From the NCBI RefSeq assembly GCF_000758705.1, contig NZ_CP009287.1:1860001-1924000 (forward strand): a DNA stretch of 64,000 nt. The letters are read 5' to 3'. The stretch comes from Paenibacillus graminis (GTDB lineage: Bacteria; Bacillota; Bacilli; Paenibacillales; Paenibacillaceae). How positions within the stretch are numbered: the first letter of the stretch is position 1; each line of letters opens with the position of its first letter. This document shows positions 46,136 to 55,546 of this stretch, in pieces. The notes below the pieces were generated by a model that saw only the letters and a list, made by a program, of their open reading frames with translations, ran no database searches and was not told where the DNA came from. The translations under genes were made by a program, and so were the position numbers.

Positions 46136-49100
46136 GTGGAAAAAAAGGACGAGATCTATTCTTATATATTACAAGAGGTCGGTTCCGGACATTTGGATAA
46201 AAACATTGCCGCGCACCTGATTCATTACCTCCGGCAGGATCATGGGAAAGAGGCGGATACTGACATTGCGGTCATCGGGGTTGCTTCCCGCTTCAGCAAT
46301 ACCGGCAGTACATCGGAAGTAGAAAAGCTTCTCACCCTGGGTGTGGACTGCATTCAGGAGCTCCCTGCCAGCAGGAAGGAACAGGCTGGCCTGTTTCTTC
46401 CCTTGTTTCAGGTAGAGAAGAATCGCGCACAGTATGACAAGGCCGGATATCTATCCGAGATCGATCCGTTTGATTATGCCTTTTTTAATATTTCTCCCAG
46501 AGAAGCAAGCCTCATGGACCCGAATCAACGCCTGTTTTTACAGCTTGCCTGGGAAGCCATTGAGGAATCCGGTTATGGGGGAACCCAATTAACGGGCAGC
46601 AGGACAGGCGTATTTATTGGCTACAGCTCGGATTTTGGCGAGGAGTATAAAAAAGGCATTCAGATGCTCATGCCGGAAGCTATGGGCGTAGCCATTCCCG
46701 GGAATATCAAATCAGTCATTGCCAGCCGGATTTCCCACTACCTGGATTTGAAGGGGCCGGCGGTTGTGTTGGATACGGCTTGTTCGTCGTCGCTCGTCGC
46801 TATTCACTTTGCATGCAAACAACTCATCGAAGGCTCCTGCGATTTGGCATTGGCGGGCGGGATCAAGCTGCAGCTCTTCCCGTTAAAGAGCCATGCCCAT
46901 TTGAAAATCGGCATTGAGTCATCCGATGAGAAAACCAAAACCTTCGATGACAGCTCAAACGGAACCGGAAAGGGTGAAGGAGCCGGCGCCGTTCTGTTGA
47001 AGCCTTTGAAAAAAGCTTTGCAGGACAGGGATCATATCCATGCCATTATCAAAGGCAGCGCGATCAATCAGGACGGCAATTCCATTGGCATCACGGCCCC
47101 CGATTCGCAAGCGCAGGAAGAAGTGCTCTGCCGGGCGTGGGAAGAGGCGGGGATCAATCCCGAAGAGCTCTCGTATATCGAAGCACATGGCACGGGGACC
47201 AGACTAGGTGATCCCATCGAAATCGAAGGCATCAACCGGGCCTTTTCCCGTTATACCAAGAAAAAGCAGTTTTGTGCGATTGGATCGTTGAAAACCAACA
47301 TTGGCCATCTGGACCATGCCGCTGGGATTGCCGGGTTAGTAAAGGTGATCTATTCACTTAAGAGCAAAAAGATTTTTCCGTCTCTTCATTTCATGAAACC
47401 GAACCAAACGATTAATTTCAGCGAGTCGGCTGTATACGTAAACGATCAGCTTCAGGAATGGACGGCCTCGGGAGCGCCGCGGCTTGCCGGTATCAGCTCG
47501 TTTGGACTAAGCGGAACCAACTGTCATATGGTATTGGAGGAAGCGCCGCCGGCGCAGCAGAAGCAGCATCACGGAGAGACGGTGTATTTGCTCCCGCTGT
47601 CGGCTAAGGACGAAGGAACACTGCGGGAAATGGCTGCAGAGTATATCAACTATTTATATGGAGAATGCCAGATTGATCTGGAAGATCTCTGTTATACAGC
47701 CAGTACGGGGCGCGGGCATTACAACCACCGGTTGGCGGTTATCTTCACAGGGTACAAAGATCTGCTTAACCAACTGGAGCATATAGAGCAACACCGTTTG
47801 GCGTCCCTGACAGAACGGGAGAAGCAGGCACTGGCGTTCCAGGCAGCCCAACACTTGAAGGAGATGGCGCGGCACCCGGAGAAAGTGATGGACTCCTATC
47901 GCAGGATAGCGGATCTGTACATCTCCGGAGCGGCAATCGATTGGGAGGAGATGTACAGGGGCAGGGCTTGTAATCGTCTGAGCCTGCCGGTCTATCCTTT
48001 TCTGAAAACGCGCTGCTGGATTAAACCGGAAGCACAGGTTGAACCCAAACGCTCCACTTCGGGCAGGGAGGTCCATCCTTTGCTTGCGGACGTTGCCGGG
48101 GAAACACCGGATCAAGCCACTTACGCAGTTCGTATGTCGGCCGAGGAAGCTTGGGTGCTGAATGAGCACAAGGTGGGGAGTGAATATGTACTGCCGGGTA
48201 CGGCATACATCGAGCTGCTGCTGGAGATCGGGAGGCAGCAGGGCGGGCGGTCTGTCATCAAGCAGCTCGCTTTTCTGCAGCCGTTCTCCGTGCAGGAGGG
48301 GGAGACGCAAGCGCTCCAGATCACCCTGAAAAAAGGGAGCGGCGACAGCCAGTTTACTATTGAGAGCAAGGATCAGACAGACGGTACCTGGCGCAGGCAC
48401 GCGGAAGGCAAACTATGCCCTCCTTCGCGGGAGCGCAAGACGTACGACCTCCCTGCACTGCTGGAAGCCTTCCACACCCATCCGAAGATAACGGGCGTCG
48501 AAACCAGCGGAGGTTATATTACCACCGGAGCGAGATGGAACAATATCAAGGAGCTGCGGGTGGGGGAAGAGGAATGCCTGGTTCATGTCGGACTCAGCGA
48601 TGCGTACCAGGAAGAAGCCGCTGAATACCATTATCATCCGGCGATGCTTGACAATGCGGTCAATATCGCCATCCGCAGCATCGACGACCAGTTGTATTTG
48701 CCTTTTTATTATCAGGAAATCCGGGTCTATGGCCGGATTCCCGCGGACATTTACAGCGTGGTGAGAAGGCAGGACTCGGGGCAGGGGCATCAGACGGCAA
48801 CCTTCGATATTGACATTCTGAATCCGGCAGGGGAGGTGCTTGCCGAGATTGAGGGGTATACGATCAAGCAAGTACAAGCCTGGAAATCGGCAGGGATGTA
48901 TTACGCCAAGGACTGGATAGTACAGGACGGTACAGCCTTCCCCGATGTTGACCGGGAAATTTCCCGGGAAACGGTCGCGGTCTTCACCGGGGAGGGGGAG
49001 ATTGCGGACCGGCTCCTGGAGCAGATTCGTTCACAGTATGGACAGGTGATAGAGATTTCCGGCGGGGAATGGCACAGTCGGGAGGGTTATCAGCCATGGC

Positions 49101-50809
49101 TGGAGCGTCTGCAAGCCGGGAAGGTGGGAACCGTTATTCATCTGGCGGGCCTCAGCGAACGGGAGATTGAAACAAAGGCGGATCTGGATGAGGCCGGGGA
49201 GCGGGGGTTTTACAGTTTGTATTCCCTGCTGGACGGCCTCTTTGTGCAGCGTTCCTCCGGGGACCTGAAGCTTATTCTCGTCTGCGACGAAGCGAATCAG
49301 GTGACGGGAGAGGAAGCAGGCCTTCATCCGCATCATGGATGCCTGCTTGGACTTGGCAAGGTGGCGCGGGAGGAATTCCCCCAAGTGCACATCCGCTTGG
49401 TGGATGTCGACAGACTCACCCCTCCGGACAGGATTGTGAACGAATTCAGCCTCCGGGAAGCGCCCTATCAGGTGGCGTACCGGAACGGGCAGCGTTACGT
49501 GGAGCGGCTGAAGGAGGCACCGCTTGAGCCGGATGAAGGGCATCCCGGCCTCCAGGAGGGCGGGGTGTACGTCATCACCGGCGGGACGGGCGGCCTGGGG
49601 CTGGAAATCGGGAAGCAGATGAGCCGGATGAGCCGGGTCAAGCTACACCTCATTGGCCGCCGGGAGCTGCCGGCGCGGGAGCTCTGGGCAGAGATCGTGG
49701 CGGCAGGAGCCGGGGAGCAGCAAATCCGGCAAATCGCGGCGATTCAAGAGATGGAACGAAATGGAGCCGAGGTGCAGCTTCATGCTGCAGATGTCGCCGA
49801 GGAAGGGCCGATGCGAAGCGTGCTGGAGCGGATACGCGCCGGATCAGGCGGCATACACGGCGTGGTTCACGCTGCGGGGGTGGCCGGAGAAGGGCTGCTG
49901 GTCCGCAAGAGCGCCGGGCAGATCCGGGAGGTGCTGTCGGCAAAGGTAACCGGAACGTGGGTGCTGGATCAGCTTACGCGGGAGGATAACCTGGATTTCT
50001 TCATGATGTTCTCCAGCATGAACACGGTGACCGGGGGAATCGGGCAGAGCGACTATGTGGCAGCGAACAGCTATCTGGATCTGTACGCCGACTGGATGAG
50101 AACGCAAGGGAGGAAAGGGATCACGGTCAACTGGCCGCTGTGGCAGGAGGTGGGGATGGCCAAAACCTATGAGGTCGATAACCGCCACAGCGTGTTTGAG
50201 AGCCTCACGCCCCGGCAGGGGGCGGCAATCTTTGCCGAGCTGCTGCAGTCTGGCCGGAGCCGGGTTATCGTGGGCCAACTGAAACGCCGGCTTGCCCGGG
50301 ATACTATCGGGCAGAGCCTGATGAATGATTATGTGCTGTCGGATACATTGGCGGGCGCCTTCCGCACCCGTATGGAGCAGCAACGTGAGGAAACAGAGCG
50401 GCCGGTTTCGGACTATTCTCCTGTACGCATTCTTGACAAGGATGAAGCGGATCTGACCAACACCGAAAGAGAAGTCGCCAACATCTGGGGGCAGGTGCTT
50501 GGGGTCGATGAAATTAGCTTGTCTGCCAAATTCAACAGTATGGGCGGCAACTCCATTCTTGCCGTTGATTTATTCAGACGGCTGGAAGCGAGATATGGCA
50601 AGATCGTAAATATCTCGGATGTTTTCACTTATGCAACCATTGCGGAAATGGCGGATTATCTGGGTATACAGCAGCAACGGCAGAGTGGAACGCCTGCGAT
50701 GGAACCTGAATCATCGACTCTGGCATTATTGCAGCGATTAGCGAACCAGGAGATTTCAATGAACGAAGCCCTTGAAACGTACAAAACGAAACCGGGAGGC
50801 GTGTCATGA
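46136..50809 (+). CDS. trans-AT PKS 7: KS-DH-KR-ACP
   Basis: 1557 aa. GTG 46136 follows GGGGGAGTGAGG and starts 4 bases after the PKS 6 stop. KS: Cys216 (TACSSS), EAHGTGT, NIGHLDH. No AT; the docking linker and a YPF-type motif follow. DH: His678 in EHKVGSEYVLPG, HPAMLD Asp839. KR: GGTGGLG, with SSMNTVTGGIGQSDY and Asn. ACP: Ser1473 in GGNS. It has a helical C-terminal tail (LANQEISMNEALETY). From about residue 680 to 1403 it is almost identical to PKS 8, while the KS and ACP regions of the two differ. It predicts a C=C bond after extension. Confidence 0.93.
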   Translation: MEKKDEIYSYILQEVGSGHLDKNIAAHLIHYLRQDHGKEADTDIAVIGVASRFSNTGSTSEVEKLLTLGVDCIQELPASRKEQAGLFLPLFQVEKNRAQYDKAGYLSEIDPFDYAFFNISPREASLMDPNQRLFLQLAWEAIEESGYGGTQLTGSRTGVFIGYSSDFGEEYKKGIQMLMPEAMGVAIPGNIKSVIASRISHYLDLKGPAVVLDTACSSSLVAIHFACKQLIEGSCDLALAGGIKLQLFPLKSHAHLKIGIESSDEKTKTFDDSSNGTGKGEGAGAVLLKPLKKALQDRDHIHAIIKGSAINQDGNSIGITAPDSQAQEEVLCRAWEEAGINPEELSYIEAHGTGTRLGDPIEIEGINRAFSRYTKKKQFCAIGSLKTNIGHLDHAAGIAGLVKVIYSLKSKKIFPSLHFMKPNQTINFSESAVYVNDQLQEWTASGAPRLAGISSFGLSGTNCHMVLEEAPPAQQKQHHGETVYLLPLSAKDEGTLREMAAEYINYLYGECQIDLEDLCYTASTGRGHYNHRLAVIFTGYKDLLNQLEHIEQHRLASLTEREKQALAFQAAQHLKEMARHPEKVMDSYRRIADLYISGAAIDWEEMYRGRACNRLSLPVYPFLKTRCWIKPEAQVEPKRSTSGREVHPLLADVAGETPDQATYAVRMSAEEAWVLNEHKVGSEYVLPGTAYIELLLEIGRQQGGRSVIKQLAFLQPFSVQEGETQALQITLKKGSGDSQFTIESKDQTDGTWRRHAEGKLCPPSRERKTYDLPALLEAFHTHPKITGVETSGGYITTGARWNNIKELRVGEEECLVHVGLSDAYQEEAAEYHYHPAMLDNAVNIAIRSIDDQLYLPFYYQEIRVYGRIPADIYSVVRRQDSGQGHQTATFDIDILNPAGEVLAEIEGYTIKQVQAWKSAGMYYAKDWIVQDGTAFPDVDREISRETVAVFTGEGEIADRLLEQIRSQYGQVIEISGGEWHSREGYQPWLERLQAGKVGTVIHLAGLSEREIETKADLDEAGERGFYSLYSLLDGLFVQRSSGDLKLILVCDEANQVTGEEAGLHPHHGCLLGLGKVAREEFPQVHIRLVDVDRLTPPDRIVNEFSLREAPYQVAYRNGQRYVERLKEAPLEPDEGHPGLQEGGVYVITGGTGGLGLEIGKQMSRMSRVKLHLIGRRELPARELWAEIVAAGAGEQQIRQIAAIQEMERNGAEVQLHAADVAEEGPMRSVLERIRAGSGGIHGVVHAAGVAGEGLLVRKSAGQIREVLSAKVTGTWVLDQLTREDNLDFFMMFSSMNTVTGGIGQSDYVAANSYLDLYADWMRTQGRKGITVNWPLWQEVGMAKTYEVDNRHSVFESLTPRQGAAIFAELLQSGRSRVIVGQLKRRLARDTIGQSLMNDYVLSDTLAGAFRTRMEQQREETERPVSDYSPVRILDKDEADLTNTEREVANIWGQVLGVDEISLSAKFNSMGGNSILAVDLFRRLEARYGKIVNISDVFTYATIAEMADYLGIQQQRQSGTPAMEPESSTLALLQRLANQEISMNEALETYKTKPGGVS
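48181..50343 (+). repeat. Near-identical DH-KR block, copy 1 (in PKS 7)
   Basis: It matches 52905-55070 in PKS 8. From 48362 on the two copies align at a constant offset of 4727 bases. A short divergent patch with one extra codon in copy 2 lies near 48296-48361. Over the last 660 codons I count eight amino-acid differences and about as many silent ones by eye. The block ends abruptly after MNDYVLS. Confidence 0.92.
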
Positions 50810-53800
50810 CTGCGGCAGAAAAACTGATTTTTGAACTGGTAGCCTCCCAAAAGCTGACCCCAAACGATGCTGCCCTATTGTTGGAGCATCAACAGAAGCA
50901 TGAAGAACTGGTGAAGGAAAAGGAAATCGCTATTATCGGCATGGCGGGCAGATTTCCGGGAGGGGAGGATCTGGGACAATTCTGGGAATGTCTCCAGCAT
51001 CAAAAGAACGGGATCACTGATTTTCCCGATTCACGGGTTCGCGACTGCATCGGTGAAGGCCTGTTGGACGAAATAGAGGTAAATCAATTGTTTTTTAAAG
51101 GCGGATATCTGGAACGGATCGATCAATTCGATCCTTCTTTTTTTCAAATCGCTCCTGCCGAAGCTAAATTCATGGACCCTCTGCAGCGATTGATGCTGGA
51201 AGCCTCTTATCAGGCCATAGAGGATGCAGGCTATGATTACAAGGAGTTAAGCGGGACGAATACCGGCGTATATATCGGTACGGACCACACCTGGGGCCAA
51301 TGGTACAGAGACAATGCTGCCGAACAGGACCCCTTGCTGTTATCCGGCACATGGTCGGCCATTCTGTCAAGCCGGATTTCCTATGGGCTGAATCTGAAAG
51401 GCCCCAGTCTTGTAATCGATACCTCTTGCTCCTCCGGCTTGGTAGCCGTGCATGAGGCCTGCCGGTCCATTCAGTCGGGTGTGTGCAATCTGGCAATTGC
51501 CGGGGGTATTCACATCAATTACAGCCCGGTAAAAAATCCGATGCTTGATCTTGTCGAATCGCAGGATTCTCTCATCCGAACCTTCGATAAGCAGGCGAAC
51601 GGCACGGTTTGGGGCGAAGGCGTGGGGGCCGTCATCCTCAAACCGCTGCAGCAAGCCATCCGGGACCGGGACCCTATCTACGGGATTATTAAGGGGAGTG
51701 CCGTGAACAACGATGGAACGTCAGACGGCATCACAGCCCCCAATGCCCGTGCACAGGAAGAGGTCATTTGCCAGGCCTGGCAAGAGGCCGGAATCGATCC
51801 GCAGACGATCTCTTATGTGGAGGCGCATGGCACTGGAACCCAGTTGGGAGATTCCATCGAGATTGATGGCCTTACCAAGGCCTTTTCACGTTACACCCAG
51901 AAAAAGCAGTTTTGTGCGATTGGCACTGTAAAAACCAACATCGGACATACGGTAGGCGCTTCGGGTCTGGCTTCCTTGCTGAAAGTAATGCTGGCCTTTC
52001 ATCATCAGAAGATGCCGGCCAGTCTTAATTTTCTGGCGGTGAATCCTTTTATCGATTTTTTTGCATCCCCCGTTTATGTGAATGACCGGCTTCAAGATTG
52101 GACAACGACGGACACGCCCCGGGTGGCCGGAATCAGTTCGTTTGGGTTCAGCGGGACCAACTGCCATATGATCGTGCAGGAAGCGCCGGACCTTCAGAAG
52201 CTGACAGATGAGCGGGAGCAAGCGCCGCTGTATGTGCTTCCGTTATCTGCAAAAGACGATCAGGTTCTCTTAAGGCTGGTGGAGGATTACACCGGTTATA
52301 TCTCCCGTCATGCCGGGATCGGCTTGCAAGACCTGTGTTATACAGCCAGTACGGGACGGGGGCATTATAACCATCGTCTGGTCATCCTCTTCACCGGATA
52401 CGCGGATCTGCTTCAGAAGCTGGAGCACCTGCAGAAACACGGTCTCGCTTCCGGTGAGGGGGTCTTCTGCCGCAGCCATGAGATGGCGGCGCACGGCGGG
52501 GGAGCGCCGGATCAGCTTGATAAGGTAAGGCTGACAGAACGGGAAAAGCAATCCTTAACGCTTCAGGCCGCCCGGTTGCTGCAAACACTGGACTCTCCAC
52601 AGGAGGGTCCGGCTCTCTACCGTTCCATAGGTGAGCTATATGTCTCAGGGGCAACCGTTGATTGGAAACGGATGTATCAAGGGTTACCCTGCCAGCGGTT
52701 GAACCTGCCGGTCTACCCGTTCCGCCGCATTCGGTGCTGGGCAGAGAAACGCGGTCAAGGGCATCCGCAGCATATGCATCTGCATCAGGCGTCAGGGCAT
52801 CCGCTGCTTCGGGGAAATGTCTGCGAAACTTCCGGGCAGGTGGTATATACCGCAACATTCTCAGCAGCAGCGGACTGGGTGCTGCATGAACACCAGATCG
52901 GCAGGGAGTATGTGCTGCCGGGTACGGCGTACATCGAGCTGCTGCTGGAGATCGGGAGGCAGCAGGGCGGGCGGTCTGTCATCAAGCAGCTCGCTTTTCT
53001 GCAGCCGTTCTCCGTGCAGGAAGATGGGGACACTCATGCTCTGCAGATCGTCGTGAGCAACGGCAAGGGCGACAGCGGGTTTACTATTGAGAGCAAGGAT
53101 CAGACAGACGGTACCTGGCGCAGGCACGCGGAAGGCAAACTATGCCCTCCTTCGCGGGAGCGCAAGACGTACGACCTCCCTGCACTGCTGGAAGCCTTCC
53201 ACACCCATCCGAAGATAACGGGCGTCGAAACCAGCGGAGGTTATATTACCACCGGGGCGAGATGGAACAATATCAAGGAGCTGCGGGTGGGGGAAGAGGA
53301 ATGCCTGGTTCATGTCGGACTCAGCGATGCGTACCGGGAAGAAGCCGCCGAATACCATTATCATCCGGCGATGCTTGACAATGCGGTCAATATCGCCATC
53401 CGCAGCATCGACGACCAGTTGTATTTGCCTTTTTATTATCAGGAAATCCGGGTCTATGGCCGGATTCCCGCGGACATTTACAGCGTGGTGAGAAGGAAGG
53501 ACTCGGGGCAGGGGCATCAGACGGCAACCTTCGATATTGACATCCTGAATCCGGCAGGGGAGGTGCTTGCCGAGATTGAGGGGTATACGATCAAGCAAGT
53601 ACAAGCCTGGAAATCGGCAGGGATGTATTACGCCAAGGACTGGATGGTACAGGACGGTACAGCCTTCCCCGATGTTGACCGGGAAATTTCCCGGGAAACG
53701 GTCGCGGTCTTCACCGGGGAGGGGGAGATTGCGGACCGGCTCCTGGAGCAGATTCGTTCACAGTATGGACAGGTGATAGAGATTTCCGGCGGGGAATGGC

Positions 53801-55512
53801 ACAGCCGGGAGGATTATCAGCCATGGCTGGAGCGTCTGCAAGCCGGGAAGGTGGGAACCGTTATTCATCTGGCGGGCCTCAGCGAACGGGAGATTGAAAC
53901 AAAGGCGGATCTGGATGAGGCCGGGGAGCGGGGGTTTTACAGTTTGTATTCCCTGCTGGACGGCCTCTTTGTGCAGCGTTCCTCCGGGGACCTGAAGCTT
54001 ATTCTCGTCTGCGACGAAGCGAATCAGGTGACGGGAGAGGAAGCAGGCCTTCATCCGCATCATGGATGCCTGCTTGGACTTGGCAAGGTGGCGCGGGAGG
54101 AATTCCCCCAAGTGCACATCCGCTTGGTGGATGTCGACAGACTCACCCCTCCGGACAGGATTGTGAACGAATTCAGCCTCCGGGAAGCGCCCTATCAGGT
54201 GGCGTACCGGAACGGGCAGCGTTACGTGGAGCGGCTGAAGGAGGCACCGCTTGAGCCGGATGAAGGGCATCCCGGCCTCCAGGAGGGCGGGGTGTACGTC
54301 ATCACCGGCGGGACGGGCGGCCTGGGGCTGGAAATCGGGAAGCAGATGAGCCGGATGAGCCGGGTCAAGCTACACCTCATTGGCCGCCGGGAGCTGCCGG
54401 CGCGGGAGCACTGGGCAGAGATCGTGGCAGCAGGAGCCGGGGAGCAGCGAGTCCGGCAAATCGCGGCGATCCAAGAGATGGAACGAAATGGAGCCGAGGT
54501 GCAGCTTCATGCTGCAGATGTCGCCGAGGAAGGGCCGATGCGAAGCGTGCTGGAGCGGATACGCGCCGGATCAGGCGGCATACACGGCGTGGTTCACGCT
54601 GCGGGGGTGGCCGGAGAAGGGCTGCTGGTCCGCAAGAGCGCCGGGCAGATCCGGGAGGTGCTGTCGGCAAAGATAACCGGAACGTGGGTGCTGGATCAGC
54701 TTACGCGGGAGGATAACCTGGATTTCTTCATGATGTTCTCCAGCATGAACACGGTGACCGGGGGAATCGGGCAGAGCGACTATGTGGCAGCGAACAGCTA
54801 TCTGGATCTGTACGCCGACTGGATGAGAACGCAAGGGAGGAAAGGGATCACGGTCAACTGGCCGCTGTGGCAGGAGGTGGGGATGGCCAAAACCTATGAG
54901 GTCGATAACCGCCACAGCGTGTTTGAGAGCCTCACGCCCCGGCAGGGGGCGGCAATCTTTGCCGAGCTGCTGCAGTCTGGCCGGAGCCGGGTTATCGTGG
55001 GCCAATTGAAACGCCGGCTTGCCCGGGATACTATCGGGCAGAGCCTGATGAATGATTATGTGCTGTCGGAGAGCTTGAACAAGCAGCTCAGGAGATCACT
55101 GCACAAGACGCAGAAGCTGGACGGGACGCCCGATCGGGCAGAACTCGTTATTAAGGACGCGAATCAACTCCAAATGACCCGGAGCCATAAAGAAATCGCG
55201 CAAATCCTGGCAAAAGTGCTGGACGTTCAGGAGTTGAGCATTTTCGCCAATTTTGAGGACCTGGGCTGGAACTCCTTGCTCGCGGTGAGGCTTCATAAGG
55301 AACTTGATGCGGTCTTCCCTGGTCTTTTTGCCATCTCGGATGTCTTTTCCTTCCCTACGGTTCACGACATGGCTGACTATCTGGAACGCAAGAGAACCGT
55401 TCCGCAAAAACGGGAGATGACCATCGAACAGGTTATGGGCGATTTGGAGAACGGAATCATCACGGCGGAAGAAGCAGAGGTGTTGATCGGCGAGATCAGC
55501 GGGGCAGTATAA
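50806..55512 (+). CDS. trans-AT PKS 8: KS-DH-KR-ACP
   Basis: 1568 aa. Its ATG overlaps the PKS 7 stop by 4 bases. KS: Cys208 (TSCSSG), EAHGTGT, NIGHTVG, of a different subtype from the PKS 7 KS (SSG rather than SSS after the Cys). The linker after the KS carries an insertion absent from PKS 7. DH: His696, Asp858. KR: as in PKS 7. ACP: Ser1490 in LGWNSL, where the usual Gly-Gly is Gly-Trp. The tail, ending ITAEEAEVLIGEISGAV, resembles the other docking tails. By gene order it is the last PKS module, handing the chain to the NRPS at 59919, although the AHBA genes lie between. Confidence 0.93.
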   Translation: MTAAEKLIFELVASQKLTPNDAALLLEHQQKHEELVKEKEIAIIGMAGRFPGGEDLGQFWECLQHQKNGITDFPDSRVRDCIGEGLLDEIEVNQLFFKGGYLERIDQFDPSFFQIAPAEAKFMDPLQRLMLEASYQAIEDAGYDYKELSGTNTGVYIGTDHTWGQWYRDNAAEQDPLLLSGTWSAILSSRISYGLNLKGPSLVIDTSCSSGLVAVHEACRSIQSGVCNLAIAGGIHINYSPVKNPMLDLVESQDSLIRTFDKQANGTVWGEGVGAVILKPLQQAIRDRDPIYGIIKGSAVNNDGTSDGITAPNARAQEEVICQAWQEAGIDPQTISYVEAHGTGTQLGDSIEIDGLTKAFSRYTQKKQFCAIGTVKTNIGHTVGASGLASLLKVMLAFHHQKMPASLNFLAVNPFIDFFASPVYVNDRLQDWTTTDTPRVAGISSFGFSGTNCHMIVQEAPDLQKLTDEREQAPLYVLPLSAKDDQVLLRLVEDYTGYISRHAGIGLQDLCYTASTGRGHYNHRLVILFTGYADLLQKLEHLQKHGLASGEGVFCRSHEMAAHGGGAPDQLDKVRLTEREKQSLTLQAARLLQTLDSPQEGPALYRSIGELYVSGATVDWKRMYQGLPCQRLNLPVYPFRRIRCWAEKRGQGHPQHMHLHQASGHPLLRGNVCETSGQVVYTATFSAAADWVLHEHQIGREYVLPGTAYIELLLEIGRQQGGRSVIKQLAFLQPFSVQEDGDTHALQIVVSNGKGDSGFTIESKDQTDGTWRRHAEGKLCPPSRERKTYDLPALLEAFHTHPKITGVETSGGYITTGARWNNIKELRVGEEECLVHVGLSDAYREEAAEYHYHPAMLDNAVNIAIRSIDDQLYLPFYYQEIRVYGRIPADIYSVVRRKDSGQGHQTATFDIDILNPAGEVLAEIEGYTIKQVQAWKSAGMYYAKDWMVQDGTAFPDVDREISRETVAVFTGEGEIADRLLEQIRSQYGQVIEISGGEWHSREDYQPWLERLQAGKVGTVIHLAGLSEREIETKADLDEAGERGFYSLYSLLDGLFVQRSSGDLKLILVCDEANQVTGEEAGLHPHHGCLLGLGKVAREEFPQVHIRLVDVDRLTPPDRIVNEFSLREAPYQVAYRNGQRYVERLKEAPLEPDEGHPGLQEGGVYVITGGTGGLGLEIGKQMSRMSRVKLHLIGRRELPAREHWAEIVAAGAGEQRVRQIAAIQEMERNGAEVQLHAADVAEEGPMRSVLERIRAGSGGIHGVVHAAGVAGEGLLVRKSAGQIREVLSAKITGTWVLDQLTREDNLDFFMMFSSMNTVTGGIGQSDYVAANSYLDLYADWMRTQGRKGITVNWPLWQEVGMAKTYEVDNRHSVFESLTPRQGAAIFAELLQSGRSRVIVGQLKRRLARDTIGQSLMNDYVLSESLNKQLRRSLHKTQKLDGTPDRAELVIKDANQLQMTRSHKEIAQILAKVLDVQELSIFANFEDLGWNSLLAVRLHKELDAVFPGLFAISDVFSFPTVHDMADYLERKRTVPQKREMTIEQVMGDLENGIITAEEAEVLIGEISGAV
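52905..55070 (+). repeat. Near-identical DH-KR block, copy 2 (in PKS 8)
   Basis: Partner of 48181-50343. The upstream boundary falls inside the DH active-site region, just after the catalytic His, and the downstream boundary follows the KR, so the ACP domains stay distinct. Direct orientation, same reading frame. Confidence 0.92.
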
Positions 55513-55546
55513 ACCAAGCTGTAGAGTCAATCGGGGAGGTGACCAT

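Noticed and set aside
49650..49949. Overlapping open frames on both strands within the PKS 7 KR (and again at 54377-54676 in PKS 8).
   Set aside because: They repeat because the DNA is duplicated, have no ribosome site, and are GC-rich shadows of the KR coding sequence.
48181..55070. Assembly artefact as the explanation for the near-identical PKS 7/8 blocks.
   Set aside because: The copies differ by scattered substitutions and one codon, and each is flanked by distinct KS and ACP sequence, so two real copies are more likely.
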